Shown here in pieces: positions 1 to 6,640 of a DNA stretch of 13,722 bases. Every line of letters begins with the position of its first letter. Within the stretch, counting starts at the first letter, position 1. Below the pieces are notes generated by a model. That model ran no database searches and had not been told where the DNA came from. It saw only the letters and a list, made by a program, of their open reading frames with translations. Origin of the DNA: Candidatus Daviesbacteria bacterium (lineage in GTDB: Bacteria; Patescibacteriota; Microgenomatia; Daviesbacterales; UBA10151); assembly GCA_003519445.1 (NCBI GenBank), contig DOWS01000022.1, forward strand, positions 9,750 through 23,471, read 5' to 3'. The position numbers and the translations under genes were made by a program.

Positions 1-31
1 GTTTTTTAATTTTTGTTTTTTGCTTAATCAT
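1..31 (-). CDS. rpsK: Probable start of 30S ribosomal protein S11 (partial, runs off window)
   Basis: An ATG at 29-31 opens a frame of ten codons (MIKQKTKIKK) that runs off the left edge, two bases after the rpsM stop. A Lys-rich start directly behind rpsM is what S11 would show, because rpsM-rpsK is the near-universal order in the alpha operon. No Shine-Dalgarno is visible. The call rests on gene order and a basic N-terminus only; ten residues are too few to recognise the family. Confidence 0.5.
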   Translation of the reverse strand, partial: MIKQKTKIKK

Positions 32-33
32 AA

Positions 34-450
34 TTATTTAGCAGTCTCTTTATTTTTAGTTTCACCTGTTGGAGCAGCAGTTACTTCTTTTTTAATAGCG
101 CCTATTGTTTTTCTTTTGCCTCTTCTTGTCCTGGCATTAGACCTGGTTCTCTGGCCTCTTGTCGGCAAACCTTTTCTGTGCCGTGAACCCCGAAAACTAC
201 CTATTTCTTCCAGTCTTTTAATGTTTTGTTCAATCTCCTGCCTTAAATCTCCCTCTACTTTAATTTTCTCAACTACTTTTTGCAGTTTATTAACCTCTTC
301 CTCTGTTAATTCTTTAACTCTTTTGGAAGCCTCCACCCCTGCTTGCTTCATAACAGAAACCACATTGGCTCTACCTATACCAAAAATATAGGTCAAGCCA
401 ATATCAACTCGTTTTTGTTCCGGCAAATCAACCCCCGCAATCCTAGCCAT
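34..450 (-). CDS. rpsM: 30S ribosomal protein S13
   Basis: S13 (uS13) of the small-subunit head, contacting the P-site tRNA and the B1 inter-subunit bridges. The 138-residue protein starts MARIAGVDLP and has the helix-two-turn-helix segment (YIFGIGRANV, residues 21-30). The conserved basic region includes GSFRGSRHRKGLPTRGQRT (84-102) and TRSNARTRRGKRKT. E. coli S13 has 118 residues; here a tail of about 18 residues (KKEVTAAPTGE..., from 120) follows the core. An AAGGA encoded by the last codons of rpmJ sits about 6 nt before the ATG, and only 3 nt separate the genes, so translation is probably coupled. Family assignment is secure; the role of the tail is unknown. Confidence 0.97.
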   Translation of the reverse strand: MARIAGVDLPEQKRVDIGLTYIFGIGRANVVSVMKQAGVEASKRVKELTEEEVNKLQKVVEKIKVEGDLRQEIEQNIKRLEEIGSFRGSRHRKGLPTRGQRTRSNARTRRGKRKTIGAIKKEVTAAPTGETKNKETAK

Positions 451-453
451 ATT

Positions 454-570
454 TTATCCTTGCCTTTGCTTGTGTCTTGGGTCACGGGGGCAGATAATAT
501 ACAATATACCCTCCCTTTTGACCACTTTGCAAAATTTGCATCTTGTTTTTATACTAGCTTGTACTTTCAT
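454..570 (-). CDS. rpmJ: 50S ribosomal protein L36 (zinc-binding form)
   Basis: A 38-residue protein found by translating the gap between infA and rpsM. It begins MKVQASIKTRCKFC and ends CPRDPRHKQRQG. The zinc ligands of the C+ form of bL36 are all present: Cys11, Cys14, Cys27 and His32. The HKQRQG terminus is the family signature and the length is canonical. L36 binds 23S rRNA near the elongation-factor site of the large subunit. Its ATG overlaps the infA TGA stop (ATGA, 567-570), and its final Gln-Gly codons supply the Shine-Dalgarno for rpsM. There is no good Shine-Dalgarno at close range for rpmJ itself, so its translation probably depends on termination at infA. Confidence 0.96.
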   Translation of the reverse strand: MKVQASIKTRCKFCKVVKREGILYIICPRDPRHKQRQG

Positions 571-815
571 TTTAATCTAAATGTAATCCTCCCTTTATCC
601 AAATCATATTTTGGTGACATTTCCGCTCTTACCCGATCACCTTCCAAAAGCCTGATATAATGCATCCTCATTTTACCCGAGATATGACACAAAATCACCC
701 TCCCCACAAGTTCCGGCACATCTAGACTTTTTTCAATTTCTACCCTGAATAAAGTATTAGGCAAAACATCAATAACTTTGCCTTCTATTTCAATTTCATC
801 GCGCTTTTGCATCAT
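567..815 (-). CDS. infA: Translation initiation factor IF-1
   Basis: IF-1 is an OB-fold protein that binds the ribosomal A site during initiation. Recognisable blocks are IEIEGKVIDVLPNTLFRVE (residues 8-26), CHISGKMRMHYIRLLEGDRV (43-62) and the C-terminal YDLDKGRITFRLK. The protein has 82 residues against about 72 normally. The excess is mainly an insertion of about eight residues around positions 29-36 (KSLDVPEL), between FRVE and HISGKMR, plus one extra Lys before YDL. Two adjacent ATGs (815 and 812) are possible starts and no Shine-Dalgarno precedes either. It lies 41 nt after map and overlaps rpmJ by ATGA. Identity is very secure. Confidence 0.97.
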   Translation of the reverse strand: MMQKRDEIEIEGKVIDVLPNTLFRVEIEKSLDVPELVGRVILCHISGKMRMHYIRLLEGDRVRAEMSPKYDLDKGRITFRLK

Positions 816-847
816 ATTATTCTAACAAAACCAGCTTCAAAACACAA
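812..847 (-). promoter_or_regulatory. Possible extended -10 promoter for infA
   Basis: On the minus strand TGT-TAGAAT (hexamer at 819-824) resembles an extended -10 element. A weak TTGTGT lies 17 nt further upstream. The start point would fall almost on the infA ATG, giving a leaderless or near-leaderless transcript, which would fit the absence of a Shine-Dalgarno. The -35 match is poor and AT-rich DNA yields such matches often. Confidence 0.25.
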
Positions 848-865
848 CCCATAGAATTATGGGTT
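846..865 (-). repeat. Hairpin across the map stop codon
   Basis: A perfect inverted repeat: 8-nt arms AACCCATA and TATGGGTT separated by 4 nt. In the minus-strand transcript it forms a compact stem-loop containing the map TAA stop, 31 nt before infA. It is not followed by a U tract, so it is a poor intrinsic terminator. It could act in mRNA processing or stability between map and infA, or be chance. Confidence 0.5.
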
Positions 866-1603
866 ACGCCAAGCGGTTAAAACCTCTGCTTTTTCCTTTC
901 CCACTACTACAGTCATTTCAAAAAGGCCTCCCCATGATTTATCCAGTGTTTCATAAGTCCATCCGTCTTTACTTAATAAAACCTCTGATGACCCTTTGGC
1001 ATAGATCACTTCAATTGCCAAAGTCATACCTGATTTCAAAGCTACACCGCTTCCTTTTGCGCCAAATCCGGGTATTTCCGGCGGCTCGTGCAAACTTCTG
1101 CCAACGCCATGACCAACCAAACTTCTAACCACACTATATCCACTGTCTTCCACTTTAGCTTGAATAGCATTTGATATATCTCCCACTCTATTCCCTTCAA
1201 TTGCTTGGGCAATCCCGTCCCATAGCGCCTCTTCTCCTGCCTTAAGAAACTTCTCTTTTTCCGCATTTTTTTCCAGTAAAATTGTCCAGGCGCAATCCGT
1301 ATGCCAACCCTTATAAACTACTGCTAAATCCACACTCACCAAATCAGTGCCCACAAATTTCCTATCCGTAGGAATCCCATGTACCACCTGTTCGTTTACC
1401 GTAATGCAAGTGGCGAACTTATATCCCGGCACGGTTTTATAAGACAAATCGCCTCCTAATTTATAAATTTCTTGCTCCGCAACTTTATCCGCTTCCAGTT
1501 CGCTAATCCCAACCTTAATTGCCTCCAAAGACTTTTTTAAAGCTGCCGCGGCAGTTCTCCCGCTTTTTCTCATCAGCTTCAACTCATAACTATTCCTAAC
1601 CAT
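857..1603 (-). CDS. map: Methionine aminopeptidase, type I
   Basis: Removes the initiator Met from nascent proteins; pita-bread fold with a dinuclear metal site. Counting from the alternative start at 1612, the expected ligands are present: Asp95 (VSVD), Asp106 (WHTD), His168 (VGHGVGRSLHE), Glu201 (AIEV) and Glu232 (FEMT), plus the substrate His79 (VVHGIP) and His175. The usual EHT after the final metal Glu is EMT here. I chose the ATG at 1603 (248 aa) because AAGGGA lies about 8 nt upstream, whereas for the ATG at 1612 (251 aa) that motif abuts the start codon. The longer form matches the E. coli N-terminal spacing, so it cannot be excluded. The start overlaps the adk stop by 8 nt, indicating coupling. 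Confidence 0.95.
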   Translation of the reverse strand: MVRNSYELKLMRKSGRTAAAALKKSLEAIKVGISELEADKVAEQEIYKLGGDLSYKTVPGYKFATCITVNEQVVHGIPTDRKFVGTDLVSVDLAVVYKGWHTDCAWTILLEKNAEKEKFLKAGEEALWDGIAQAIEGNRVGDISNAIQAKVEDSGYSVVRSLVGHGVGRSLHEPPEIPGFGAKGSGVALKSGMTLAIEVIYAKGSSEVLLSKDGWTYETLDKSWGGLFEMTVVVGKEKAEVLTAWRNP

Positions 1604-2111
1604 TGACCGCATCCCTTATTTTTTGTTGTATTGCTTCAATGCTGCCCAATCCGTCAACTTGTTTAAGTATTTTTTTTTGCCTGTAATAATCCAAAACTGG
1701 ATTTGTTTGTTTATGGTAATTTCTTAGTCTTTCAGCAATTAGCTCTGCAGTATCATCCTCCCTGACCCTTGCCAAAAGTCTTTTTGTAGCCTCTTCATCA
1801 GACAGATCCAAATAGATTACTTTATCAAAATCCGGATCAAAAAGTTTTATCTGCTCCATAGTCCTTGGATAACCATCAAGAACAAAACCATTGCTATATT
1901 CTTCTTCTCTTAATTTTTCTTCGACTATTTTAGATGTGGTTTGATCGTCAACCAGTTTTCCTTGACTCAAAATTTGTTTGATCTCCCCGGTCATAGCCCG
2001 AAAAATATCACCGGTTGAAATATACGGCAGGCCCAAAAATTGAGCCAGTAACCTGCCTTGGGTTGATTTACCTGATCCTTGTACGCCTAAAAATAATATT
2101 TTTTTTGTCAT
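1596..2111 (-). CDS. adk: Adenylate kinase, compact LID-less form
   Basis: Catalyses ATP + AMP = 2 ADP in the cytoplasm. The P-loop GVQGSGKST is at residues 9-17, the AMP-site STGDIFR at 32-38, DGYPRT at 79-84 (Arg83 binding AMP) and a catalytic Arg-rich stretch RLLARVREDD at 111-120 followed by RLRNYHKQT. At 171 residues it is much shorter than the 214-residue E. coli enzyme: the LID insertion that normally follows the first Arg motif is missing, and the NMP-binding lobe lacks the usual TPLG-type segment after STGDIFR. All catalytic motifs remain, so it is probably active, not decayed. It overlaps secY by ATGA and map by 8 nt, and secY-adk-map is a common order. Confidence 0.95.
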   Translation of the reverse strand: MTKKILFLGVQGSGKSTQGRLLAQFLGLPYISTGDIFRAMTGEIKQILSQGKLVDDQTTSKIVEEKLREEEYSNGFVLDGYPRTMEQIKLFDPDFDKVIYLDLSDEEATKRLLARVREDDTAELIAERLRNYHKQTNPVLDYYRQKKILKQVDGLGSIEAIQQKIRDAVNG

Positions 2112-3406
2112 ATTGGCCTTTTGGTAAACACATCATAACTGCGCTCAATCAGTTTGCTTTCAAACTGTTTGGCCGTATCCATAATTACCGACACCACAAT
2201 CAATAGTCCTGTCCCGCCTAATATCAAGGTTGTTACTCCGGTAATTTGTGACGCTATGGAGGGGAGGACAGCTATAGCACCCAGAAAAATTGCTCCTGCC
2301 AAAGTAACTCTTACCAAAATGTAGTTTAAGAACCTGGCTGTTGAAGTTCCCGGTCTAATCCCCGGAAGAAAACCCCCGTATTTTTTTATCTCATCTGCTA
2401 CTTTTGTAGGGTTAAAAATAACCGCTGTGTAAAAAAAGGTAAACCCTACTACCAGTAAAAAATAAACGCTGTTGTAAGTTAGGCTCGAAGGATTAAAATT
2501 GGAAACCAAAAACCTTCCCAGAAATGACAACTGCGGTGAGGCAAGTTGAGAAAGATAAGAACCTGCAAACGAGGGAATTAAAACCAGGGAAACAGCAAAA
2601 ATTATGGGGATAACCCCTGCCTGATTAACTCTTAAAGGTAAGTATGTTTGGGCGCCTCCGGGACCGGACTTATCACCAATAGATCTTCTGGCATACTGTA
2701 CAGCAATTTGTCTTCTGCCTTCATTAATAAATACAACTGCCGCTATTACTAAAACTGACAGAGCGGCGAATATTAAAATATTAATTAATTGCTGCTGGTC
2801 AAAAATTGTGACTGTTTGCCCAAAAACCACCGGAAGCCGAGCCACAATCCCGGCAAATATCAAAAGTGATATGCCATTGCCAATACCGTATTCAGTAATG
2901 AGTTCCCCAAGCCACATTAAAAATATTGTGCCCGCGGTCATACCAACAATAATGGCAACAATTTGGATGGGGGAAATATCTGCCACAATTCCCTGATTTT
3001 TCAAAAGCGCAAACATTCCTATGGCTTGCAGTACAGACAGCGGTACGGTTAAATATCTTGTATACTGGTTTATTTTCCCTCTGCCGTATTCTCCTTCTTT
3101 AGACAGCGCCTCCAATTTGGGCCAAACCATGGTTAGAAGCTGCATAATAATTGAAGCATTAATAAAGGGATTTAACCCCAGGGAAATAACGGAAAAATTA
3201 GCCAACGTTCCCCCGCTGAAAATATCAAGTAATCCTAAAAATTGATTTGAAGAAAACAAAGCTTGCAAGGCAGCCAGATTAACACCGGATACGGGAATAT
3301 GGGCTACCAGTCTAAAAATAAGGATAATTAAAATTGTAATAAATATTTTCCGCCGAAGCTCCGGAATCTTAAAAGCATTGAAAATAGGCGACAGAATATT
3401 AGACAT
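2108..3406 (-). CDS. secY: Protein translocase subunit SecY
   Basis: Central channel of the Sec translocon in the inner membrane. From the chosen start the protein has 432 residues and the ten-helix SecY pattern: helix 1 about 20-37, the plug region LLDIFSGGTLANFSVISLGLNP (59-80, written here as position only for the core), helix 7 around 262-280 after the cytoplasmic loop YARRSIGDKSGPGG, helix 9 from RPGTSTARFL, and helix 10 LILGGTGLLIVVSVIMD. The frame is open back to 3448, but the family N-terminus (MSNILSPIFNAFKIPELRRK) begins at the ATG at 3404-3406, with AAGG about 6 nt upstream. That start overlaps the rplO stop by 8 nt; the upstream one would overlap it by 50 nt. Confidence 0.97.
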   Translation of the reverse strand: MSNILSPIFNAFKIPELRRKIFITILIILIFRLVAHIPVSGVNLAALQALFSSNQFLGLLDIFSGGTLANFSVISLGLNPFINASIIMQLLTMVWPKLEALSKEGEYGRGKINQYTRYLTVPLSVLQAIGMFALLKNQGIVADISPIQIVAIIVGMTAGTIFLMWLGELITEYGIGNGISLLIFAGIVARLPVVFGQTVTIFDQQQLINILIFAALSVLVIAAVVFINEGRRQIAVQYARRSIGDKSGPGGAQTYLPLRVNQAGVIPIIFAVSLVLIPSFAGSYLSQLASPQLSFLGRFLVSNFNPSSLTYNSVYFLLVVGFTFFYTAVIFNPTKVADEIKKYGGFLPGIRPGTSTARFLNYILVRVTLAGAIFLGAIAVLPSIASQITGVTTLILGGTGLLIVVSVIMDTAKQFESKLIERSYDVFTKRPI

Positions 3407-3833
3407 TTTCCACCTTTCCACCTTTTGCCTCGATTGCTGCTTTGGCACTTTTTGAAACCAACAGCTTAACAGTTAAGTTTTTTTCCAACCCGCTTCCTCC
3501 TAAAATCTTAACACCTGTTGCCATCTCTTTTCCGGTAATAATTTTCGCCTTTATAAGTTGCTCCGTATCAACAGTGGTACGGGCAGGAAAAACATTAAGT
3601 TTGGAAAGTAACACTATTTTGGGATTTGACCCAAATTTATGATTACCAAAGCCGCGCCTTAAAGGTAATTTTTTATAAAAAGCCATACTCCCTGTAAAAG
3701 AAGCCGGAATTTTGCCGCGGGCTTTTTGTCCTTTAGTACCCCTACCTGAAGTTTTTCCTTTTCCGGATCCCATACCGCGCCCTATTCTTTTTTTATTTCT
3801 GACTTTCAATTGTATTAATTCCTGCAGTTTCAT
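3399..3833 (-). CDS. rplO: 50S ribosomal protein L15
   Basis: uL15, an assembly protein of the large subunit with a long Gly/Lys-rich N-terminal extension that enters the 23S rRNA core. Residues 15-42 hold the typical KRIGRGMGSGKGKTSGRGTKGQKAR pattern in outline (Gly and Lys alternating), followed by LPLRRGF (56-62) and a globular C-terminus containing VKILGGSG. At 144 residues it is of normal length. It starts inside the rpsE stop (ATGA, 3830-3833) with no uL30 gene before it, and its last codons carry the Shine-Dalgarno and start of secY. The identification is secure. Confidence 0.97.
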   Translation of the reverse strand: MKLQELIQLKVRNKKRIGRGMGSGKGKTSGRGTKGQKARGKIPASFTGSMAFYKKLPLRRGFGNHKFGSNPKIVLLSKLNVFPARTTVDTEQLIKAKIITGKEMATGVKILGGSGLEKNLTVKLLVSKSAKAAIEAKGGKVENV

Positions 3834-4309
3834 ATGATTTTTTTAAGTTTTCCTAATGCCAGAAGCGTTGCGTATACATTAGATGCCTTGTTTTTAGTCC
3901 CTAAAATTTTTGATACTATATCATGAATTCCCGCCGCCTCTACCACCACCCTCACTGCTCCTCCGGCAATTACTCCTGTACCTTCTCTTGCCGGTTTTAA
4001 TAAAACCTTGGCCGCGCCGGATTTAATAAGTATTGTATGCGGAATAGTTTTACCTTTTAGAGGCACATCTATTAAATGCTTTTTGGCATAGGCTGTTGCT
4101 TTTTTAACCGCTGATTGGACATCAGAGGCCTTACCTAAACCAACCCCCACCTTACCTTTACGGTCGCCTACCACCACAATAACAGAAAGGGACCTTTTGT
4201 CTCCTCCTTTGGTTTTTTTAGAAACTCTGTTCACCTGAACTACTCTCTCAAAAAATTCAGATTCTTCTTTGGCAGTATTTGAATAAAAATTTCTATTTCT
4301 TGAAATCAT
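3830..4309 (-). CDS. rpsE: 30S ribosomal protein S5
   Basis: uS5, at the mRNA entry and decoding region, important for fidelity. The N-terminal double-stranded-RNA-binding-like domain starts near FFERVVQVNRVSKKTKGG (residues 19-36) and includes VVVGDRKGKVGVGLGKASDV. The C-terminal domain carries IKSGAAKVLLKPAREGTGVIAGGAVR and ends DIVSKILGTKNKASNVYATL, as in the family. The length of 159 is slightly below E. coli (167). The 3-nt gap after rplR and ATGA overlap with rplO place it in the spc operon. In most bacteria rpmD follows; here it does not. No close Shine-Dalgarno is seen, so initiation may rely on coupling to rplR. Confidence 0.97.
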   Translation of the reverse strand: MISRNRNFYSNTAKEESEFFERVVQVNRVSKKTKGGDKRSLSVIVVVGDRKGKVGVGLGKASDVQSAVKKATAYAKKHLIDVPLKGKTIPHTILIKSGAAKVLLKPAREGTGVIAGGAVRVVVEAAGIHDIVSKILGTKNKASNVYATLLALGKLKKII

Positions 4310-4312
4310 ATT

Positions 4313-4651
4313 TTAGAAAAGTAACCCCCCTTCTCTTGCGCCTTTTGCCAACTCCGCCACTCTACCATGGAACAAAAAACCTCCCCTGTCGAAAACCACC
4401 TCTTTAATCTTTTTCTTCAATGCCTTTTTAGCCAGTTCCACACCCACATTATACGCTTTCTCTTTTTTATTGCTTTCTTTATTTTTTATATCAGAAGACG
4501 AAACCAAAGTTTGTCCTTTTAAATCATCAATTATTTGGGCATATATATGCTGACCTGATTTAAATACGGAAAGTCTTGGGCGGGCAGTTGTACCAACAAT
4601 TCTTTGCCTAAGTTTATTATGCCTTTTAATCCTTAATTTTAACTTCCTCAT
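4313..4651 (-). CDS. rplR: 50S ribosomal protein L18
   Basis: uL18 of the central protuberance, binding 5S rRNA with uL5. The 112-residue sequence has the expected pattern: basic N-terminus RIKRHNKLRQRIVGT, then RPRLSVFKSGQHIYAQIIDD (24-43), a middle region where Val/Ile-rich strands are interrupted by a Lys/Asn/Glu stretch, and the C-terminal VVFDRGGFLFHGRVAELAKGAREGGL, close to the family consensus. The stop of rplF and the ATG abut exactly (TAAATG). The Gly-Gly-Gly-Lys codons ending rplF provide an AGGAGG about 7 nt before the start, so this is probably one of the better translated genes of the set. Confidence 0.97.
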   Translation of the reverse strand: MRKLKLRIKRHNKLRQRIVGTTARPRLSVFKSGQHIYAQIIDDLKGQTLVSSSDIKNKESNKKEKAYNVGVELAKKALKKKIKEVVFDRGGFLFHGRVAELAKGAREGGLLF

Positions 4652-5218
4652 TTATTTTCCTCCTCCTGCTGCGGCCGCGCCTACTTTTCCGGCCTTACCT
4701 ACTTTTTTCCTGATATATTCACCTTCATATCTTATTCCTTTACCTTTATAAACATCCGGCATCCGGACTTTCTTTAAATTAGCTGCCACTTGTCCCACCA
4801 ATTGCTTGTCTATACCGGAGACTACAATTTTAGTATTATCAAAAACCTCAAAACCGACACCCTGCGGCGCTAAAACTTCCACCGTATGTGAAAACCCCAC
4901 ATTTAAAATTATTTTATTATCCATTGTTTGGGCTCTAAATCCTACTCCCACCAATTGCAAACTCTTACTCCATCCCACAGTTACTCCCGCAATCATATTG
5001 GCAACAAGACTCCTAGTTAATCCATGCAGAGATTTTATTTTCTTTTGATCATTTTTTCTTTTGAAAATAATCTGTTTATTCTCTATTTCTACATTGATAT
5101 TTTGGTCAATATCTATTTCCAAACTACCCTTATCCCCTTTAACCATCAAGTGTTTATTGGTTTTGATAACCTCAACACTATCCGGTATTAATATTGGTAA
5201 ACTGCCTATTCTACTCAT
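4652..5218 (-). CDS. rplF: 50S ribosomal protein L6
   Basis: uL6, near the factor-binding site of the large subunit, built from two duplicated domains. It starts MSRIGSLPILIPDSVEV, with domain 1 ending around the SLHGLTRSLVANMIAGVTVG segment and domain 2 carrying LVGVGFRAQ, LNVGFSHTVE and the conserved C-terminal signature PDVYKGKGIRYEGE(Y)IRKK. The length of 188 is slightly long because of a Gly/Ala tail (KVGAAAAGGGK). That tail is read from GGAGGAGG, which doubles as the Shine-Dalgarno for rplR. A 15-nt gap precedes it and no Shine-Dalgarno is seen for rplF itself. Confidence 0.97.
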   Translation of the reverse strand: MSRIGSLPILIPDSVEVIKTNKHLMVKGDKGSLEIDIDQNINVEIENKQIIFKRKNDQKKIKSLHGLTRSLVANMIAGVTVGWSKSLQLVGVGFRAQTMDNKIILNVGFSHTVEVLAPQGVGFEVFDNTKIVVSGIDKQLVGQVAANLKKVRMPDVYKGKGIRYEGEYIRKKVGKAGKVGAAAAGGGK

Positions 5219-5233
5219 AGTAAGTGTATCAAA

Positions 5234-5611
5234 CTACCAGACAATCGCCAGTACTTCTCCTCCTAATCTTTGTTTTCTAGCTTCTTTATCTGTCATTACT
5301 CCTTTGGGTGTTGAAATAATAGCAATCCCCAGACCGTTTAGAACTTGAGGTAAACTCTTAACTCCCTTATAAACCCGTAGAGATGGCGTAGATACTCTTT
5401 TGATATCTGTCACTGCAGGGACACGGCCATTATATTTAAGAGTCACGACTAACTCTCTCTTCTCTTGCTTTACGGATTCAATATATCCCTCTTTTTGCAA
5501 AAGCTTCATGATTCTTAAAATTAGTTTGGAAAATCTCACTGAAACAGAGATTTTTCCTACCAGATAACCGTTTTTTATTCTAATTAGTGCGTCTGCTACT
5601 ACATCTACCAT
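5234..5611 (-). CDS. rpsH: 30S ribosomal protein S8
   Basis: uS8, a primary 16S rRNA-binding protein of the platform and, in enterobacteria, the autogenous repressor of the spc operon. Recognisable blocks are ADALIRIKNGY (residues 6-16), ILRIMKLLQKEGYIE (31-45), the central RVPAVTDIKRVSTPSLRVY (63-81) and the C-terminal GLGIAIISTPKGVMTDKEAR followed by GGEVLAIVW. The N-terminus is short: the usual MTDPIAD is MVDVVAD here. The length of 125 is near the family norm of 130. Its ATG lies inside the last codons of rpsN (ATGGTAG, 7-nt overlap). Confidence 0.97.
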   Translation of the reverse strand: MVDVVADALIRIKNGYLVGKISVSVRFSKLILRIMKLLQKEGYIESVKQEKRELVVTLKYNGRVPAVTDIKRVSTPSLRVYKGVKSLPQVLNGLGIAIISTPKGVMTDKEARKQRLGGEVLAIVW

Positions 5612-5784
5612 GATGATTTTTTCACTCCCGGGAGTACCCCCAAATGAGCCAGCTCCCTAAAACAAAGCCTGCAAAGACCAAATTTTCGCAAAAACCCCCT
5701 AGGTCTGCCACATTGGGAACAACGATTCGTTTTTTGAACTTCATATTTAAATTTAACTTTAACAATATTGCTGACTTTTGCCAT
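5605..5784 (-). CDS. rpsN: 30S ribosomal protein S14, zinc-binding short form
   Basis: A 59-residue protein obtained by translating the gap between rplE and rpsH. It runs MAKVSNIVKVKFKYEVQ then NRCSQCGRPRGFLRKFGLCRLC, with zinc ligands Cys22, Cys25, Cys38 and Cys41, and ends FRELAHLGVLPGVKKSSW. This is the C+ (type Z) uS14 of about 61 residues, not the 100-residue zinc-free form. uS14 sits in the small-subunit head. It begins 1 nt after the rplE stop with AGGAG about 5 nt upstream, encoded by the last rplE codons, and overlaps rpsH by 7 nt. Identification is secure; it was missed by length-filtered ORF calling. Confidence 0.97.
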   Translation of the reverse strand: MAKVSNIVKVKFKYEVQKTNRCSQCGRPRGFLRKFGLCRLCFRELAHLGVLPGVKKSSW

Positions 5785-5785
5785 A

Positions 5786-6325
5786 TTAACTCCTAAAAGG
5801 TACTCCTAAATACTCTAGTAATTTTTTTCCTTCCTCTTTCTGTTTGGCAGAAGTAGCGATTGTAACTGCCAAACCCCGTACCTTATCAATTAATTTATAA
5901 TCAACTTCGGGAAAAATTGTCTGCTCTTTTAGCCCCATATTTAAATTTCCCTGGCTATCAAAAGAGTTCAAAGATATTCCTCTAAAATCCCTTACTTTTG
6001 GCAATACAATATTAATTAGTTTATCCAAAAAAGCATACATCCTGTCTCCCCGGAGCGTCACCATCAATCCTACTGTCTGACCTTTACTAACTTTAAAAGA
6101 GGCAACGGATTTTTTGGCTAAAGTAACAACAGGTATTTGTCCTGCCAGCGCTCCCAAATAGACTTTTACTTTATCCAATATCCCCGCATTATCTTTAGCT
6201 TCACCCAATCCTATACTAATAACAATTTTTTGCAATCGTGGCACTGCCAATTTATTTTTTAGGCCCAGCTCTTCTTGTAATTTAGCTTGCACCTCATTTG
6301 CGTATTTTTCTTTAAGTCTATTCAT
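5786..6325 (-). CDS. rplE: 50S ribosomal protein L5
   Basis: uL5, which binds 5S rRNA in the central protuberance and contacts the P-site tRNA. The 179 residues match the family length. Signature segments are VPRLQKIVISIGLGEAKDN (28-46), the KKSVASFKVSKGQTVGLMVTLRG stretch (about 71-93), the VRDFRGISLNSFDSQGN loop and the FPEVDYKLIDKVRGLAVTI strand near the C-terminus. It overlaps the rplX stop by 8 nt (ATGAATAG) and has a clear AGGAG about 5 nt upstream. Its own last codons provide the Shine-Dalgarno for rpsN. Confidence 0.97.
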   Translation of the reverse strand: MNRLKEKYANEVQAKLQEELGLKNKLAVPRLQKIVISIGLGEAKDNAGILDKVKVYLGALAGQIPVVTLAKKSVASFKVSKGQTVGLMVTLRGDRMYAFLDKLINIVLPKVRDFRGISLNSFDSQGNLNMGLKEQTIFPEVDYKLIDKVRGLAVTIATSAKQKEEGKKLLEYLGVPFRS

Positions 6326-6629
6326 TTATCTCCTTTTTACATTTTTTGCAAACTCTTAATTTGCTGTCTTTAATTTTTTTAAAGCTTATTCTTGTTGGCT
6401 TTTTACACAAAGGACACATTAAAACAACATTGGATATATTAATCGGCTTGGGGATTTCTATAATCCCCCCCTCGGTTTGACCTTGTTTTTTTACATGCCT
6501 TTTGTAAATATTAACCCCCAAAATTAACACTTTGCCCTCTTTGCTAAAAACTTTTTCCACCTGACCTTCTTTACCTCTATCTTTTCCCAGTAAAACTTTT
6601 ATTTTATCGCCTTTTTTTATTTTAGACAT
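6318..6629 (-). CDS. rplX: 50S ribosomal protein L24 with zinc-binding C-terminus
   Basis: uL24, an early assembly protein at the exit-tunnel side of the large subunit. The KOW motif is at the N-terminus (KKGDKIKVLLGKDRGKEGQVEKV), followed by VNIYKRHVKKQ and the C-terminal half. The latter contains CPLC and CKKC pairs flanking KPTRISFKK, the zinc-type variant known in many bacteria; E. coli lacks these Cys. I start at the ATG at 6627-6629 (103 aa) because AAGGAG sits 7 nt upstream and the family begins there; the frame is open six codons further, back into rplN. It overlaps rplE by 8 nt. Confidence 0.96.
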   Translation of the reverse strand: MSKIKKGDKIKVLLGKDRGKEGQVEKVFSKEGKVLILGVNIYKRHVKKQGQTEGGIIEIPKPINISNVVLMCPLCKKPTRISFKKIKDSKLRVCKKCKKEINE

Positions 6630-6640
6630 ATTTTTACTCC

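Noticed and set aside
1042..1266. Second minus-strand frame of 74 codons inside map
   Set aside because: It overlaps the complete map frame, which has all metal ligands, so there is no frameshift and this frame is a shadow.
3380..3440. A hidden short rpmD or other gene near the rplO-secY junction
   Set aside because: rplO and secY overlap by 8 nt with matching family ends, leaving no room; rpsE-rplO also overlap.
3407..3448. Upstream start for secY giving 14 more residues
   Set aside because: Those codons lie inside rplO, the extra residues do not resemble SecY, and the ATG at 3406 has a Shine-Dalgarno at proper spacing.
567..4309. TGA read as Gly (code 25)
   Set aside because: TGA ends infA, secY, rpsE, rpmC, rpsQ and rplD exactly where the families end, mostly within ATGA overlaps, so it is a stop.
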